Source: JAVEDQ01 sp963783105 (GTDB lineage: Bacteria; Actinomycetota; Actinomycetes; Frankiales; Frankiaceae). Taken from it: a stretch of 64,000 nt of DNA. The DNA lies in contig CAWAMI010000007.1 in NCBI GenBank assembly GCA_963783105.1, positions 124,001-188,000 on the forward strand, written 5' to 3'. Below are positions 51,058-59,649 of this stretch, piece after piece; positions within the stretch are counted from its first letter, which is position 1; each line of letters begins with the position of its first letter. Both the position numbers and the translations under genes were made by a program. The notes beneath the pieces were generated by a model that was given only the letters and a program-made list of their open reading frames with translations, did not search any database and was not told the origin of the DNA.

Positions 51058-51573
51058 TCAGGCGAGGGTGAAGCTCATCAGGCCGGACCCGTACTCCTCG
51101 ATCTCCACCGTGTAGTACCCGCCGGCACGGGGATCGGCCAGCAGATCGAGGACGCCCTGGGACAGCCCGGTCTCGAGCAGTTCCAGCGGCTGGATGCGCA
51201 ACGCCGTGCCGCCCTGGTCGTTCAGCAGTGCCGCGGCGACGTTCAGCGTCTCGTGCAGGTTGCCGGAGAACTCCTCGAGGAGGACGCCGGACTCCAGGCA
51301 GCCGTCCGCCTGCTCGCGAGCGACCATGGACAGGGACGCGCCCATCGCGGCGGCCAGCGGCAGGTCGACCCAGGCGCAGCCGCGCAGCGCGTCGGTGTCG
51401 TCGACGTAGGCGCCGACAGCGGCTGGGATGGCCCCCTCGGGCGGCACCTGACCGGCGGTCACCACCGTGACCTTCCGGCCGAGCATCATCTCCAGCGTCT
51501 GCTGCAGCTGGTCCGGCTCGGGAGCGCGGTGGCGAGGGGGAGCGCCGTCCGTCGTCGCGCTGTCGGTCGTCAC
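51058..51573 (-). CDS. CheX/CheC-like flagellar or chemotaxis protein
   Basis: A 171-residue protein. After a 20-residue variable start the helix DQLQQTLEMMLGRKVTVV, a strand region and LEEFSGNLHETLNVAAALLNDQGGTALRIQPL resemble the CheC/CheX/FliY fold. In this fold an ExxN motif hydrolyses CheY-P; EFSGNLHETLN contains such E and N residues (E..N twice). It lacks a clear second copy, so it is closest to CheX in size. Sigma28-type promoter and place upstream of flgN tie it to motility. The identity is uncertain and phosphatase activity is inference. Confidence 0.55.
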   Translation of the reverse strand: MTTDSATTDGAPPRHRAPEPDQLQQTLEMMLGRKVTVVTAGQVPPEGAIPAAVGAYVDDTDALRGCAWVDLPLAAAMGASLSMVAREQADGCLESGVLLEEFSGNLHETLNVAAALLNDQGGTALRIQPLELLETGLSQGVLDLLADPRAGGYYTVEIEEYGSGLMSFTLA

Positions 51574-51580
51574 GACAGCA

Positions 51581-51608
51581 CCATCGGCAGGCCGGGGCCT
51601 CGGCGTGA
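51581..51608 (-). promoter_or_regulatory. Sigma28-like promoter, leaderless, of the CheX-like gene
   Basis: On the minus strand TCAC (51605-51608), 16 bp, GCCGATGG (51581-51588), then 7 nt to the GTG start at 51573. It is the third gene with this exact layout. Confidence 0.6.
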
Positions 51609-51609
51609 G

Positions 51610-52053
51610 TCAGCCGGGTCGGTTCTGCATCGCGTGCGCCGCCCCGACGAGGTAATTCCACAGCGGGTCGGCGAGCTCGTCCGGGAGCTCCAGGGAGCGC
51701 ACCGCGTCGGCCATGTGCCGCAGCCAGGCGTCACGCTCGGCGGGGCCGATCTCGAACGGGGCGTGCCGCATCCGCAGCCGCGGGTGACCGCGCCGCTCGC
51801 CGTAGGTGGTGGGCCCGCCCCAGTACTGGATGAGGAACAGCCGCAGCCGCTCCTCGGCGTCGGTCAGGTCGTCCTCCGGGTACAGCCGGCGCAGCTCCGG
51901 GTCGCCCGCCACGCCCTCGTAGAACCGGGCCACGAGCGCGCGGAAGGTCGGCTCGCCGCCGACGGCGTCGTAGAAGGTGCTCGTCGGCCGCGCCGACTGT
52001 GGCTCGCCGGCGGGGCGCGGTGGCTCGGGCTGCTGCACGGACATCCCGTCCAT
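51610..52053 (-). CDS. glbO: Truncated haemoglobin, group II (GlbO type)
   Basis: A 147-residue globin. After a Pro-rich start comes FYDAVGGEPTFRALVARFYEGVAGDPELRRLYPEDDL, then LFLIQYWGGPTTYGERRGHPRLRMRHAPFEIGPAERDAWLRHM. The YGERRGHPRLRMRHAPF segment with proximal His is as in mycobacterial GlbO, and the CD1 Tyr and G8 Trp are present. It binds O2/NO with haem and is thought to aid respiration or NO defence. The first ATG is used; a second ATG three codons later is possible. Confidence 0.93.
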   Translation of the reverse strand: MDGMSVQQPEPPRPAGEPQSARPTSTFYDAVGGEPTFRALVARFYEGVAGDPELRRLYPEDDLTDAEERLRLFLIQYWGGPTTYGERRGHPRLRMRHAPFEIGPAERDAWLRHMADAVRSLELPDELADPLWNYLVGAAHAMQNRPG

Positions 52054-52111
52054 TGTGCCCAGCCGGCGCGCTGACCGGACCCTGCTGGCCGGTGCCTGGT
52101 GGCTCCTCCCG

Positions 52112-52519
52112 CTACGGCTGCGTGATGTTGACCATCCAGCCCACGCCGAACCGGTCCGTGCACATGCCGAACTCGTCGCCCCACATCTGCTTCTCCAGCG
52201 GGACGGAGACGGTGCCGCCGGCCGAGAGCTTCTGCCAGTAGCCGCGCAGCTCCTCCGCGTCGTCGCCGCTGAGGCTGACGGCCATGGTGTTGCCGGGGGT
52301 GTAGTCCATCCCGGGTGGGTTGTCGGCGCCCATCAGCGTGAACCCGCTCGGGGTGTCCAGCATGCCGTGCATGATCTTGTCCGCCGCCTCGGGCGGGGCG
52401 CCGCCGAACTCCCCGAAGGTGTTGACGGCGAGGGTGCCGCCGAAGACCTCCTGATAGAAGTCCAGGGCCTCGCGGGCGGTCCCGGGGAAGCTGATGTAGG
52501 GGTTCAGACGTGAGGTCAT
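52112..52519 (-). CDS. VOC/PhnB-like glyoxalase-superfamily protein
   Basis: A 135-residue protein of two beta-alpha-beta-beta-beta units: LNPYISFPGTAREALDFYQEVFGGTLAVNTFGEFGG, then NTMAVSLSGDDAEELRGYWQKLSAGGTVSVPLEKQMWGDEFGMCTDRFGVGWMVNI. This is the PhnB/3-demethylubiquinone-methyltransferase-like subgroup common near ECF42 sigma genes. The ATG follows GAGGAGCTCCGC. Function unknown; often metal-binding. It lies 250 bp after the sigma gene. Confidence 0.9.
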   Translation of the reverse strand: MTSRLNPYISFPGTAREALDFYQEVFGGTLAVNTFGEFGGAPPEAADKIMHGMLDTPSGFTLMGADNPPGMDYTPGNTMAVSLSGDDAEELRGYWQKLSAGGTVSVPLEKQMWGDEFGMCTDRFGVGWMVNITQP

Positions 52520-52767
52520 GCGGAGCTCCTCGGGTGCGGAGTGGGAGGCGAGCACGCTAGTGAGGCTCCGGTCCCCGCGGCAACCGATTTAGGTACCCGG
52601 CCGGGCGCCGATCGCGGCGAAGTCGGCCGTGACGGCGGGCCAGGTGATGGTCTGCTCGAAGGTGACGTCGTGATCTCGACCGTCGCGCGGGGCGGGAGTC
52701 CGATCCGCGAGGCCCGCGACCTCGCCGCGGGCGCTGCTCGGTTCCGAGCCGTTCCGGTAGGACGGAC

Positions 52768-54015
52768 TCAGGCGGGCCCGGCGGCCCGCGCGCGAGCGGC
52801 ACGCATGATGAGGTAGTCGCGCTCGCGTGCGTTGGTCGTCCGATCCGCCGCCGTCGCGTACTCGACGGCGGAGGCCGCCGCCTCGCCCGCCTCCTCGAGC
52901 AGGTGGGCGCGCACGGCGGGCAGGCGGTGGGAATCGAGCTGCAGGTCCTCGAGGAGGCTCAGGCCGGCGCGCGGCCCGTCGACCATCGCCACCGCAACCG
53001 CACGGTTGAGCGCGACGACCGGGTTGCCGGTCATCCGCTCGAGGAGCCCGTAGAGCGAGGCGATGTCCGACCAGCGGGTCTGCTCGTGCGATGGCGCCTG
53101 GTCGTGCAGGCCGGCAATGGACGCGAGCAACTGGTACTCACCGACGCGCCGCCGCTGCAGCGCCTCGGTGAGCAGCACCATCCCCTCGCTGATCCGCGCT
53201 CGGTCCCACTGCGCGCGGTCCTGCTCGGCGAGGGGCACCAGCTCTCCGCCGGTCCCGGTCCGGGCGGGACGCCGGGCGTCGGTCAGCAGCATCAGCGCCA
53301 GGAGCCCGGTCGCCTCGGCGTCGGTCGGCAGCTGCTCGTGCAGGAGCCGGGCGAGACGGATCGCCTCGCCCGACAGGTCGACCCGCCCGAGGTCGGGCCC
53401 GCTGCTGCTCGCGTAGCCCTCGTTGAACAGCAGGTAGAGGACCTCGAGCACGGAACGGATCCGCGTCGTCGGGTCGGCGGGCAGGGCGAAGCGCTCGCCG
53501 CGCAGCTTCGCCTTGGCCCGGCTGATGCGCTGGGCCATCGTCGCCTCCGGCACCAGGTACGCCGCGGCGATCTCGCGGGTCGTGAGTCCGGCGACGGCCC
53601 GCAGCGTCAGCGGGATCGCGAGCGTCGGGGACAGCGCGTCGTGGCAGCACAGGAACAGCAGCACCAGCGAGTCGTCGCTGTCGGTCGGCGCGGGCGCCTC
53701 GTCCAGGGCGGCCCCGAGCGGGGCGCCGTCGAGGCGGGCCGCGCCGTCCTCGCGGCGTCGTCGGGCCTCGTTGGCCCGCACCTCGTCGACCAGTCGCCGC
53801 GACGCCACGGTGACCAGCCAGCCCAGGGGGTTGGTCGGCAGGTCCCTCGGCCACTGGCGGGACGCGGCCAACAGCGCCTCCTGCACGGCGTCCTCGGCGT
53901 CGGCGAAGTCCCCGTACCGGCGGACGAGCGCGCCGAGGGCCCGCGGCGCCAGTTCGCGCAGCAGGCCCTCGACGTCCGGTCCCGCGGGCGACGGAGCATG
54001 TCCGGACGTGCTCAC
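52768..54015 (-). CDS. ECF42-type sigma factor with C-terminal TPR-like extension
   Basis: A 415-residue protein. Region 2 (PRALGALVRRYGDFADAEDAVQEALLAASRQWPRDLPTNPLGWLVTVASRRLVDEVR) and region 4 (LTLRAVAGLTTREIAAAYLVPEATMAQRISRAKAKL) are standard ECF. The other half is a 220-residue helical extension with FNEGYASSSG, IASLYGLLERMTGNPVVALNRAVAVAMVDGPRAGL and RDYLIMRAARA. That is the ECF42 group, which has no classic anti-sigma and whose extension is needed for activity. GTG start overlaps the stop of its YCII partner as GTGA. Confidence 0.93.
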   Translation of the reverse strand: MSTSGHAPSPAGPDVEGLLRELAPRALGALVRRYGDFADAEDAVQEALLAASRQWPRDLPTNPLGWLVTVASRRLVDEVRANEARRRREDGAARLDGAPLGAALDEAPAPTDSDDSLVLLFLCCHDALSPTLAIPLTLRAVAGLTTREIAAAYLVPEATMAQRISRAKAKLRGERFALPADPTTRIRSVLEVLYLLFNEGYASSSGPDLGRVDLSGEAIRLARLLHEQLPTDAEATGLLALMLLTDARRPARTGTGGELVPLAEQDRAQWDRARISEGMVLLTEALQRRRVGEYQLLASIAGLHDQAPSHEQTRWSDIASLYGLLERMTGNPVVALNRAVAVAMVDGPRAGLSLLEDLQLDSHRLPAVRAHLLEEAGEAAASAVEYATAADRTTNARERDYLIMRAARARAAGPA

Positions 54016-54416
54016 ACCTCCGGCTCGGGCGCGCTGATCACCTGACGGACCTCGATCGGCTGCTGGATCGGCACGCCACCGGGTCCGGGCGAGGCGCTGG
54101 AGCGCGCCGCGATCTCGAGGGCCCGGTCGAGGCTCTCGACGTCGACCACCCGGTAGCCGGCGAGCAGCTCCTTCGACTCCGGGTAGGGACCGTCGATGAC
54201 CTTCGGCGAGCCGGTGCCGTCCGAGATGACGAACTTGGCCGCGTCCGGCGTCGCAAGACCCTGCGCGTCCACGAGCTCGCCGCGCTCGAGCAGCTCGACG
54301 TTGAGCGTGTGCTGGAACTCGATGTGGGCGCGGACGTCCGCCGGGTCCCACTCGTTCATCGGGGGGCAGTCCGCGAGCCCGACCTCGCCGTAGGCCTGCA
54401 GCAGCATGAATCGCAT
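54012..54416 (-). CDS. YCII-related (DGPF) protein, ECF42 partner
   Basis: A 134-residue protein: MRFMLLQAYGEVG start, LVDAQGLATPDAAKFVISDGTGSPKVIDGPYPESKELLAGYRVVDVESLDRALEIAAR. DGPYPESKE matches the DGPF-type motif of YCII-domain proteins encoded with ECF42 sigma factors. These are probably the genes that ECF42 itself controls. It is first in the two-gene unit; the sigma gene follows with a 4-nt overlap. Confidence 0.92.
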   Translation of the reverse strand: MRFMLLQAYGEVGLADCPPMNEWDPADVRAHIEFQHTLNVELLERGELVDAQGLATPDAAKFVISDGTGSPKVIDGPYPESKELLAGYRVVDVESLDRALEIAARSSASPGPGGVPIQQPIEVRQVISAPEPEV

Positions 54417-54521
54417 GTCCTCATCCTTCCGTCAGCGGCACCGTCGGCCGCTCTCGCGCGTAGGTCGGAGCCGCGGCGCGGTCCTCGACATGCCCGCGAG
54501 GAAATCTCCCGGCCGACCGCC

Positions 54522-56162
54522 TCAGCCGGCAGGCACCACCCACGCGGCGGCGTCCGCCGGAAGGGTCAGCGTCGCGCCGTCGTAGCCGACGGGCGCGCTC
54601 GCCAGCAGCAGTCGTCCGGGGAGGTCCAGCTCGACGTCCTCGGACCCGAAGTTCGTCGCGCAGACGACCGCCGGGGAGCCGGGCCGCTCGAAGACGAGAA
54701 CGCCCTCGGGTGACTCGTGCCAGATGAGCTCCCCGGCGCCGAGCCCGAGCGCGGGCACGGCCTTGCGGATGGCCAGCGCACCCTGCGTGAGGACGAGCGT
54801 CGACATCGGATCGTCGGCCTGGACGTCGACCGCGAGCTCCGGCCACTCCGGTCCCTCCGGCAGCCACGGGGAGGCCGCGCTGAACCCCGTGTGCGGGGCC
54901 GAGGAGTCCCACGGCATCGGGGCGCGGCAGCCGTCGCGCCCGACGCCCATGCGTTCCCACATCGGGTCCTGCCGCATCTCCGGCGGAACCGCGACGTCCG
55001 GCAGCCCGAGCTCGTCGCCCTGGTAGAGGTAGTACGCGCCCGGCAGCGCCAACGTCGTCAGCAGCCCGGCACGGGCACGCGCGGTCGAGCCGTAGCGGGT
55101 TACCGGACGCGAGACGTCGTGGTTGCCCAGGACCCAGGTGGCGGTGGCGCCGACGGCGGCCACCGCGGCGATCGCATCGTCCACGGCGGTGCGCCACTCG
55201 GCCGCGGACCACGGCGCCAGCGTCAGCGCGAAGGTGAACGCGAGATGCAGCTCGTCGGAGCGGACGTAGGCGGCCCAGCGGGTCGGGTCGCCCACCCAGA
55301 CTTCCCCGATCGCGACGCGGTCGTCGCCGTAGGAGTCGAAGACTGCGCGCCACCGGCGGTAGACGTCGTGCACCTCGGGCTGGTCCCAGGTGTACTTCGT
55401 CTCGTTGCCGATGAGGTTCGTCGAGACCGTGGTGACCGGGTTGTCGCGGAGCTCGGGGTCCTTGTGCAGGCCGTGGGCGACGTCGATGCGGAAACCGTCG
55501 GCCCCGCGGTCGAGCCAGAAGCGCAGGGTTCGCTCGGCATCGGCGACGACCTCCGGATTGCGCCAGTTGAGGTCCGGCTGCTCCGGGGCGAACAGGTGCA
55601 GGTACCACTGCTCGGGTCGTCCGTCGGGACCGACGACCCGACGCCAGGCCGAGCCGCCGAAGGTGCTCTGCCAATTGTTCGGCGGCTCGTCGCCGGCCGG
55701 GCCGCTGCCGTCGCGGAAGACGTAGCGGTCCCGTGCCGCTGAACCGGGTGGCGAGGCGAGGGCCTCCAGGAACCATCGGTGCTGGTCACTGGAGTGGTTC
55801 GGGACGATGTCGTTGAGTACCCGCAGGCCGAGCGCGTGCGCGTCGGCGACCAGCGCGTCGTAGTCGGCCAGTGTGCCGAACAGCGGATCGACGTCCAGGG
55901 GATCGGCGACGTCGTAGCCGTGGTCGGCCATCGGCGAGACGTAGAACGGCGTCAACCAGAGCGCGTCGACGCCGAGCGACGCGAGGTACGGCAGGTGCTG
56001 CCGCACGCCGGCGAGGTCGCCGATCCCGTCCCCGCTCGCGTCCGCGAAGCTGCGGACGTAGACCTGATAGACGACGCCGTCGCGCCACCAGGGGTTGTGG
56101 GCGTCCGCGGGCGCAGCGCGCTGTTGGGGTTCGTGGGATCGGTCGGGGGCGGGCTCGGCCAT
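54522..56162 (-). CDS. GH13 alpha-glucosidase
   Basis: A 546-residue alpha-amylase-family enzyme. The barrel starts at WWRDGVVYQVYVRSFADASGDGIGDLAGV, has VLNDIVPNHSS (region I), GFRIDVAHGL with nucleophile Asp227, GEVWVG with acid/base Glu287, and VLGNHDVSR with Asp349. This is the order of oligo-1,6/alpha-1,4-glucosidases (GH13 subfamilies 23/30-like). It probably releases glucose from short malto- or isomalto-oligosaccharides in the cytosol. An ATG three codons upstream is an alternative start. MalQ lies 5 kb away on the other strand. Confidence 0.94.
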   Translation of the reverse strand: MAEPAPDRSHEPQQRAAPADAHNPWWRDGVVYQVYVRSFADASGDGIGDLAGVRQHLPYLASLGVDALWLTPFYVSPMADHGYDVADPLDVDPLFGTLADYDALVADAHALGLRVLNDIVPNHSSDQHRWFLEALASPPGSAARDRYVFRDGSGPAGDEPPNNWQSTFGGSAWRRVVGPDGRPEQWYLHLFAPEQPDLNWRNPEVVADAERTLRFWLDRGADGFRIDVAHGLHKDPELRDNPVTTVSTNLIGNETKYTWDQPEVHDVYRRWRAVFDSYGDDRVAIGEVWVGDPTRWAAYVRSDELHLAFTFALTLAPWSAAEWRTAVDDAIAAVAAVGATATWVLGNHDVSRPVTRYGSTARARAGLLTTLALPGAYYLYQGDELGLPDVAVPPEMRQDPMWERMGVGRDGCRAPMPWDSSAPHTGFSAASPWLPEGPEWPELAVDVQADDPMSTLVLTQGALAIRKAVPALGLGAGELIWHESPEGVLVFERPGSPAVVCATNFGSEDVELDLPGRLLLASAPVGYDGATLTLPADAAAWVVPAG

Positions 56163-56194
56163 GACTGCCATCCAACGTGATGAGGGTCCGACGG

Positions 56195-57316
56195 TCAGTC
56201 GCCGCCCGGACCGCTGTCCGACCGTGCCGCACGAGAGGCGGAGGCGGCGGCCGCGGCACGGGTGCCCGCCCCTTCGCCGGCCACGACGATCGGGAACGAC
56301 GCCGGGTCGGACAGCTCGCCGCGGTCGAAGGCGTAGCGGATCTGTTCGCGGATCTCTCGAGCGATGACCCACTGTCGCAGCGGTCGGACGCGGGCGACGA
56401 CGCGCACCGTGAGTGCGTCCTTCGTCAGCGTCTCCACTCCCCAGACCTCGGGGTCCTCGAGCAGGTCGTTCGTGAAGCGTTCGTTGCGCCGGACGTTCAT
56501 CGCCGCGGCGAGCAGCACCTGCCGGGCCTCCTCGATGGGGGTACCGGGAGCGACCGGCACGTCGACCACCGCCCGCGACCACCCGAGGCTCATGTTGCCG
56601 ACCCGGACGATCTCGCCGTTGCGGACGTGCCAGACCACGCCGTTGACGTCTCGCAGCCGGGTGATCCGCAGGCTCACGGCCTCGACCGTTCCGGTGATCG
56701 GGACGGATGCCGAGGGCGGACCGACGTCGATGACGTCGCCGACGCCGTACTGGTCCTCCAGGATCATGAAGATGCCGGTGAGGAAGTCACGCACCAGGTT
56801 CTGCGCGCCGAACCCGACCGCGACCCCGACGATCCCGGCGCTGGCGACGATCGGCGCGAGGTTGATGCCGAGTTCGCCGAGGATCAGCACGATGGCGATG
56901 CCGAAGACGAGGAAGGTCGTCGTGCTCCGCAACAGCGAGCCGACCGTCTCCGCGCGTTGGCTCCGTCGCTCGCGGACCGCGGGAGGCGTCTCCACGACGT
57001 CCCAGATCCTCGACGGCGTGCGGGTCCGCAGCCCGGCGAAGCGGTTGATGTGGCCCTCGGACGCGTTCGCGACCAGCCGGCGGATCGAGCGGTTGACGAG
57101 CCGCCGGACGATGACCGCGATGAGAAGGATGAGCAGGATCTGGGCGGGCTTCGCGAACAGGACCTCGGCACCGGAGGCCAGGTAGGTGCTGTGGGTCCAG
57201 TTCAGGACGCTTCGACACAGCAGCCCCGGCTCGTTGCCGCACGTCTCCTGCAAGGTCGAGCCGACCTGGACGACGTCGGCGACTTCGGCGGCGTGCAGGC
57301 CGCTGGCGAGGATCAT
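56195..57316 (-). CDS. Small-conductance mechanosensitive channel, MscS family
   Basis: A 373-residue protein. An extracytoplasmic start with Cys pairs (ETCGNEPGLLCRS) precedes TM1 (AQILLILLIAVIVRRLV) and TM2 (TTTFLVFGIAIVLILGELG). The pore helix TM3 is APIVASAGIVGVAVGFGAQNLVRDFLTGIFMILEDQYGVGDVIDV, the MscS signature. A cytosolic beta/alpha vestibule follows. It releases solutes on hypo-osmotic shock. The ATG follows GGAGCACGAC and overlaps the prolyl oligopeptidase stop, so the two are cotranslated. Confidence 0.95.
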   Translation of the reverse strand: MILASGLHAAEVADVVQVGSTLQETCGNEPGLLCRSVLNWTHSTYLASGAEVLFAKPAQILLILLIAVIVRRLVNRSIRRLVANASEGHINRFAGLRTRTPSRIWDVVETPPAVRERRSQRAETVGSLLRSTTTFLVFGIAIVLILGELGINLAPIVASAGIVGVAVGFGAQNLVRDFLTGIFMILEDQYGVGDVIDVGPPSASVPITGTVEAVSLRITRLRDVNGVVWHVRNGEIVRVGNMSLGWSRAVVDVPVAPGTPIEEARQVLLAAAMNVRRNERFTNDLLEDPEVWGVETLTKDALTVRVVARVRPLRQWVIAREIREQIRYAFDRGELSDPASFPIVVAGEGAGTRAAAAASASRAARSDSGPGGD

Positions 57317-59424
57317 GTCGTGCTCCGCGGTTCGGGTTCGGGACGCAGGTCGAGCCCCAGGTGCTCGGCGAGGAACGAGAGGGTGTCGACGGACAGGGCG
57401 ATGGTCCGGTCGACCGAGCGGGCGGCGTGCCCGACATCGGTCTCCCGGCGGATCAGGACCGGGGGCGCGTCGGGCTCCTGGACCGCCTGCATCGCCGCGC
57501 ACATCTTGCGGGCGTGCAGCGGGTCGACGCGGGTGTCGGAGTCGAAGACCTCGAACAACGTCGCCGGGTAGCGCCGCCCGGCCCGCACGGCGTGGTACGG
57601 CGAGTAGGACAACAGCCAGGCGAACTCGTCCGGATCGTCGGCGGTGCCGTACTCGTCGTTCCAGGTCCTGCCGAGGCCGAACAGCTCGTAGCGCACCATG
57701 TCGAGCAGGGGCGCGCTGCACACCACCGCGTCGTAGAGCTCGGGGCGCTGGGTCACCGCGGCGCCGACGAGGAGCCCTCCGTTCGACCCGCCGTAGATGC
57801 CGACCGAGCCCGCTCGCCCGGATGAACGCAGGTGTTCCGCGGCCGCGTGCAGGTCGTCGAAGACCCGTTGCTTGGCCGCCCGCATACCGGCGCGGTGCCA
57901 GTCCTCACCCTCCTCGGCCCCGCCGCGCAGATGCGCGACCGCCCACACGCCACCGGCCGCAACCCAGGCGAGGGCGGACGCGGTGTAAGCCGGCTCGAGG
58001 GCGATGCCGAACCCCCCGTAGCCGTAGAGCACGGTCGGCCGCGGACGGTCGGGCTCCTCGGCCGGGGCGAGCACGGTCAACCGGACCTCGGTCCCGTCGG
58101 CGGACTGATAGACCTCCTGCCGCACGGCGGGGCGGATCTCGGGAGCCGCCCCGGGGGCGTCGGCCCACACCTGGGGACGTTCGGCCTGCCCGGCGCCGTC
58201 CGCATCCGTCCAGCTGGCCACCGACGGCGGCGTCGCCCAGTCCGTCCGCCCGATCCAGACGGTGTCGCCGCCCTCCGGCCGTGCCGTGAGCCCGGTCAGG
58301 CTGGCCGGCCCGGGCCGGTCCACCGGCCAGCCCAGGTCGATCCGCGCCCGCCCCGACTCCCGGTCGAGCACGGCCAGCTCGGCGACGGCGTGCCGCGAGC
58401 GGCAGACGACCAGCGAGCGCTCGGTGAGGGCGTAGTCGGTGAGGACGGCCTCCGGGTCCTCGGCCACCAGGTCCGACCAGTCCTGGGGCCGCAGGGGGTC
58501 GGCCACGCAGAGCCGGCCGCGAGGGGCGTCGCGATCCGTCCAGACGTAGAGGCGTCCGTCGAACGCGACCCCGGCGGCGCAGCGGGCGTCCTCCCCCTCC
58601 TGCACCGGGCGGAGGGCGGCGGCCGCAGGACCCTCGGTGAGATCGGCGATCCAGACGTCGTCGCGGGGTTCGGTCCCCACGCTCGCGGAGACGGTCAGCC
58701 ACCGGCCGTCGCGGGAGAGCGAGACTCCGTAGTAGGTCCGCGGATCCCGCCCCTCCCCGAAGACGTACTCGTCTGCGGCCTCGCCGTCGGTGTCGGCCTC
58801 GGCGCCCCCGGACAGGCGTCGCAGGTGGACGCGACGGTCGAACGGGCTGTCCCGGCTCAGCCGGCGGACGTAGAAGAAGCCGTCCGAGCCGGGCAACCAG
58901 GCGACCGAGGAGTAGCGCGTCCGGTCGATCGGAGAGACGACGGCCGCGCCGCTGTCCACGTCGACGACGTGCAGCACCGATTCCTCGTCGCCCCCGGTGG
59001 AGAGCTGGTAGGCGAGCCGGCGCCCGTCCGGCGACGGCGACCAGGCGTCGAGCGTCGTCAGCCCGGAGGGGTCGAGGCCGGCCGGGTCGATCAGCACCCG
59101 CTCCGCCTCCGGGCCTGCCGCGGGGTCGCGCAGCACGAGCACCGCGTGCTGCTGGCCGGCCTCCCGCCGCAGGAAGAAGGAGCGGGAGCCCCGCCACGAC
59201 GGTGGGTAGACCGAGCCCGCGTCGAGCAGCAGACGCAGCCGGCCCGCGAGGTCATCCCGCCCCGGCAGAGCGTCCAGGTACGGGCGTGCCAGCTGGTCCT
59301 GCGCCGCCGACCACTCCCGGGTCGCCGCGGCGTCCGCGTCCTCGAGCCAACGGTAGGGATCGGACACGGGTGTGCCGTGCAGGGTGTCGACGACGGGCTG
59401 CCGTTCGGCGGGCGGGTACCGCAT
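57313..59424 (-). CDS. Prolyl oligopeptidase (S9A)
   Basis: A 703-residue serine peptidase of normal length. The start PPAERQPVVDTLHGTPVSDPYRWLED is typical of the family. The beta-propeller covers about 75-425. The catalytic alpha/beta domain has Ser547 in GGSNGGL, Asp630 in DSDTRVDP and His666 in DVGHA. TVLYGYGGFGIALEPAYTASALAWVAAGGVWAVAHLRGG is the family's oxyanion region. It cleaves short peptides after proline in the cytosol. ATG after GAGGGTGGACGCC. MscS follows by overlap. Confidence 0.96.
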   Translation of the reverse strand: MRYPPAERQPVVDTLHGTPVSDPYRWLEDADAAATREWSAAQDQLARPYLDALPGRDDLAGRLRLLLDAGSVYPPSWRGSRSFFLRREAGQQHAVLVLRDPAAGPEAERVLIDPAGLDPSGLTTLDAWSPSPDGRRLAYQLSTGGDEESVLHVVDVDSGAAVVSPIDRTRYSSVAWLPGSDGFFYVRRLSRDSPFDRRVHLRRLSGGAEADTDGEAADEYVFGEGRDPRTYYGVSLSRDGRWLTVSASVGTEPRDDVWIADLTEGPAAAALRPVQEGEDARCAAGVAFDGRLYVWTDRDAPRGRLCVADPLRPQDWSDLVAEDPEAVLTDYALTERSLVVCRSRHAVAELAVLDRESGRARIDLGWPVDRPGPASLTGLTARPEGGDTVWIGRTDWATPPSVASWTDADGAGQAERPQVWADAPGAAPEIRPAVRQEVYQSADGTEVRLTVLAPAEEPDRPRPTVLYGYGGFGIALEPAYTASALAWVAAGGVWAVAHLRGGAEEGEDWHRAGMRAAKQRVFDDLHAAAEHLRSSGRAGSVGIYGGSNGGLLVGAAVTQRPELYDAVVCSAPLLDMVRYELFGLGRTWNDEYGTADDPDEFAWLLSYSPYHAVRAGRRYPATLFEVFDSDTRVDPLHARKMCAAMQAVQEPDAPPVLIRRETDVGHAARSVDRTIALSVDTLSFLAEHLGLDLRPEPEPRSTT

Positions 59425-59649
59425 GGCGTCCACCCTCTCGTACGGGTCCGACAGTTTTCGCCGGCGGTCGTCGGTACCTCCCGCCCGGGGGCGACGACGA
59501 TCCGTCTCCCGAGCCGGTGCGCTGCGACAACGCATGGATAACCGGAGGGAGCCGACCGCAGCGATGTGAGACAGTTCTCTCAGCGGCCGCCGACGGCGTC
59601 CTGTCGCCGAATGCGCCCGGCCGTGAAGCAACAGCGGAGGGCTGGCCGC

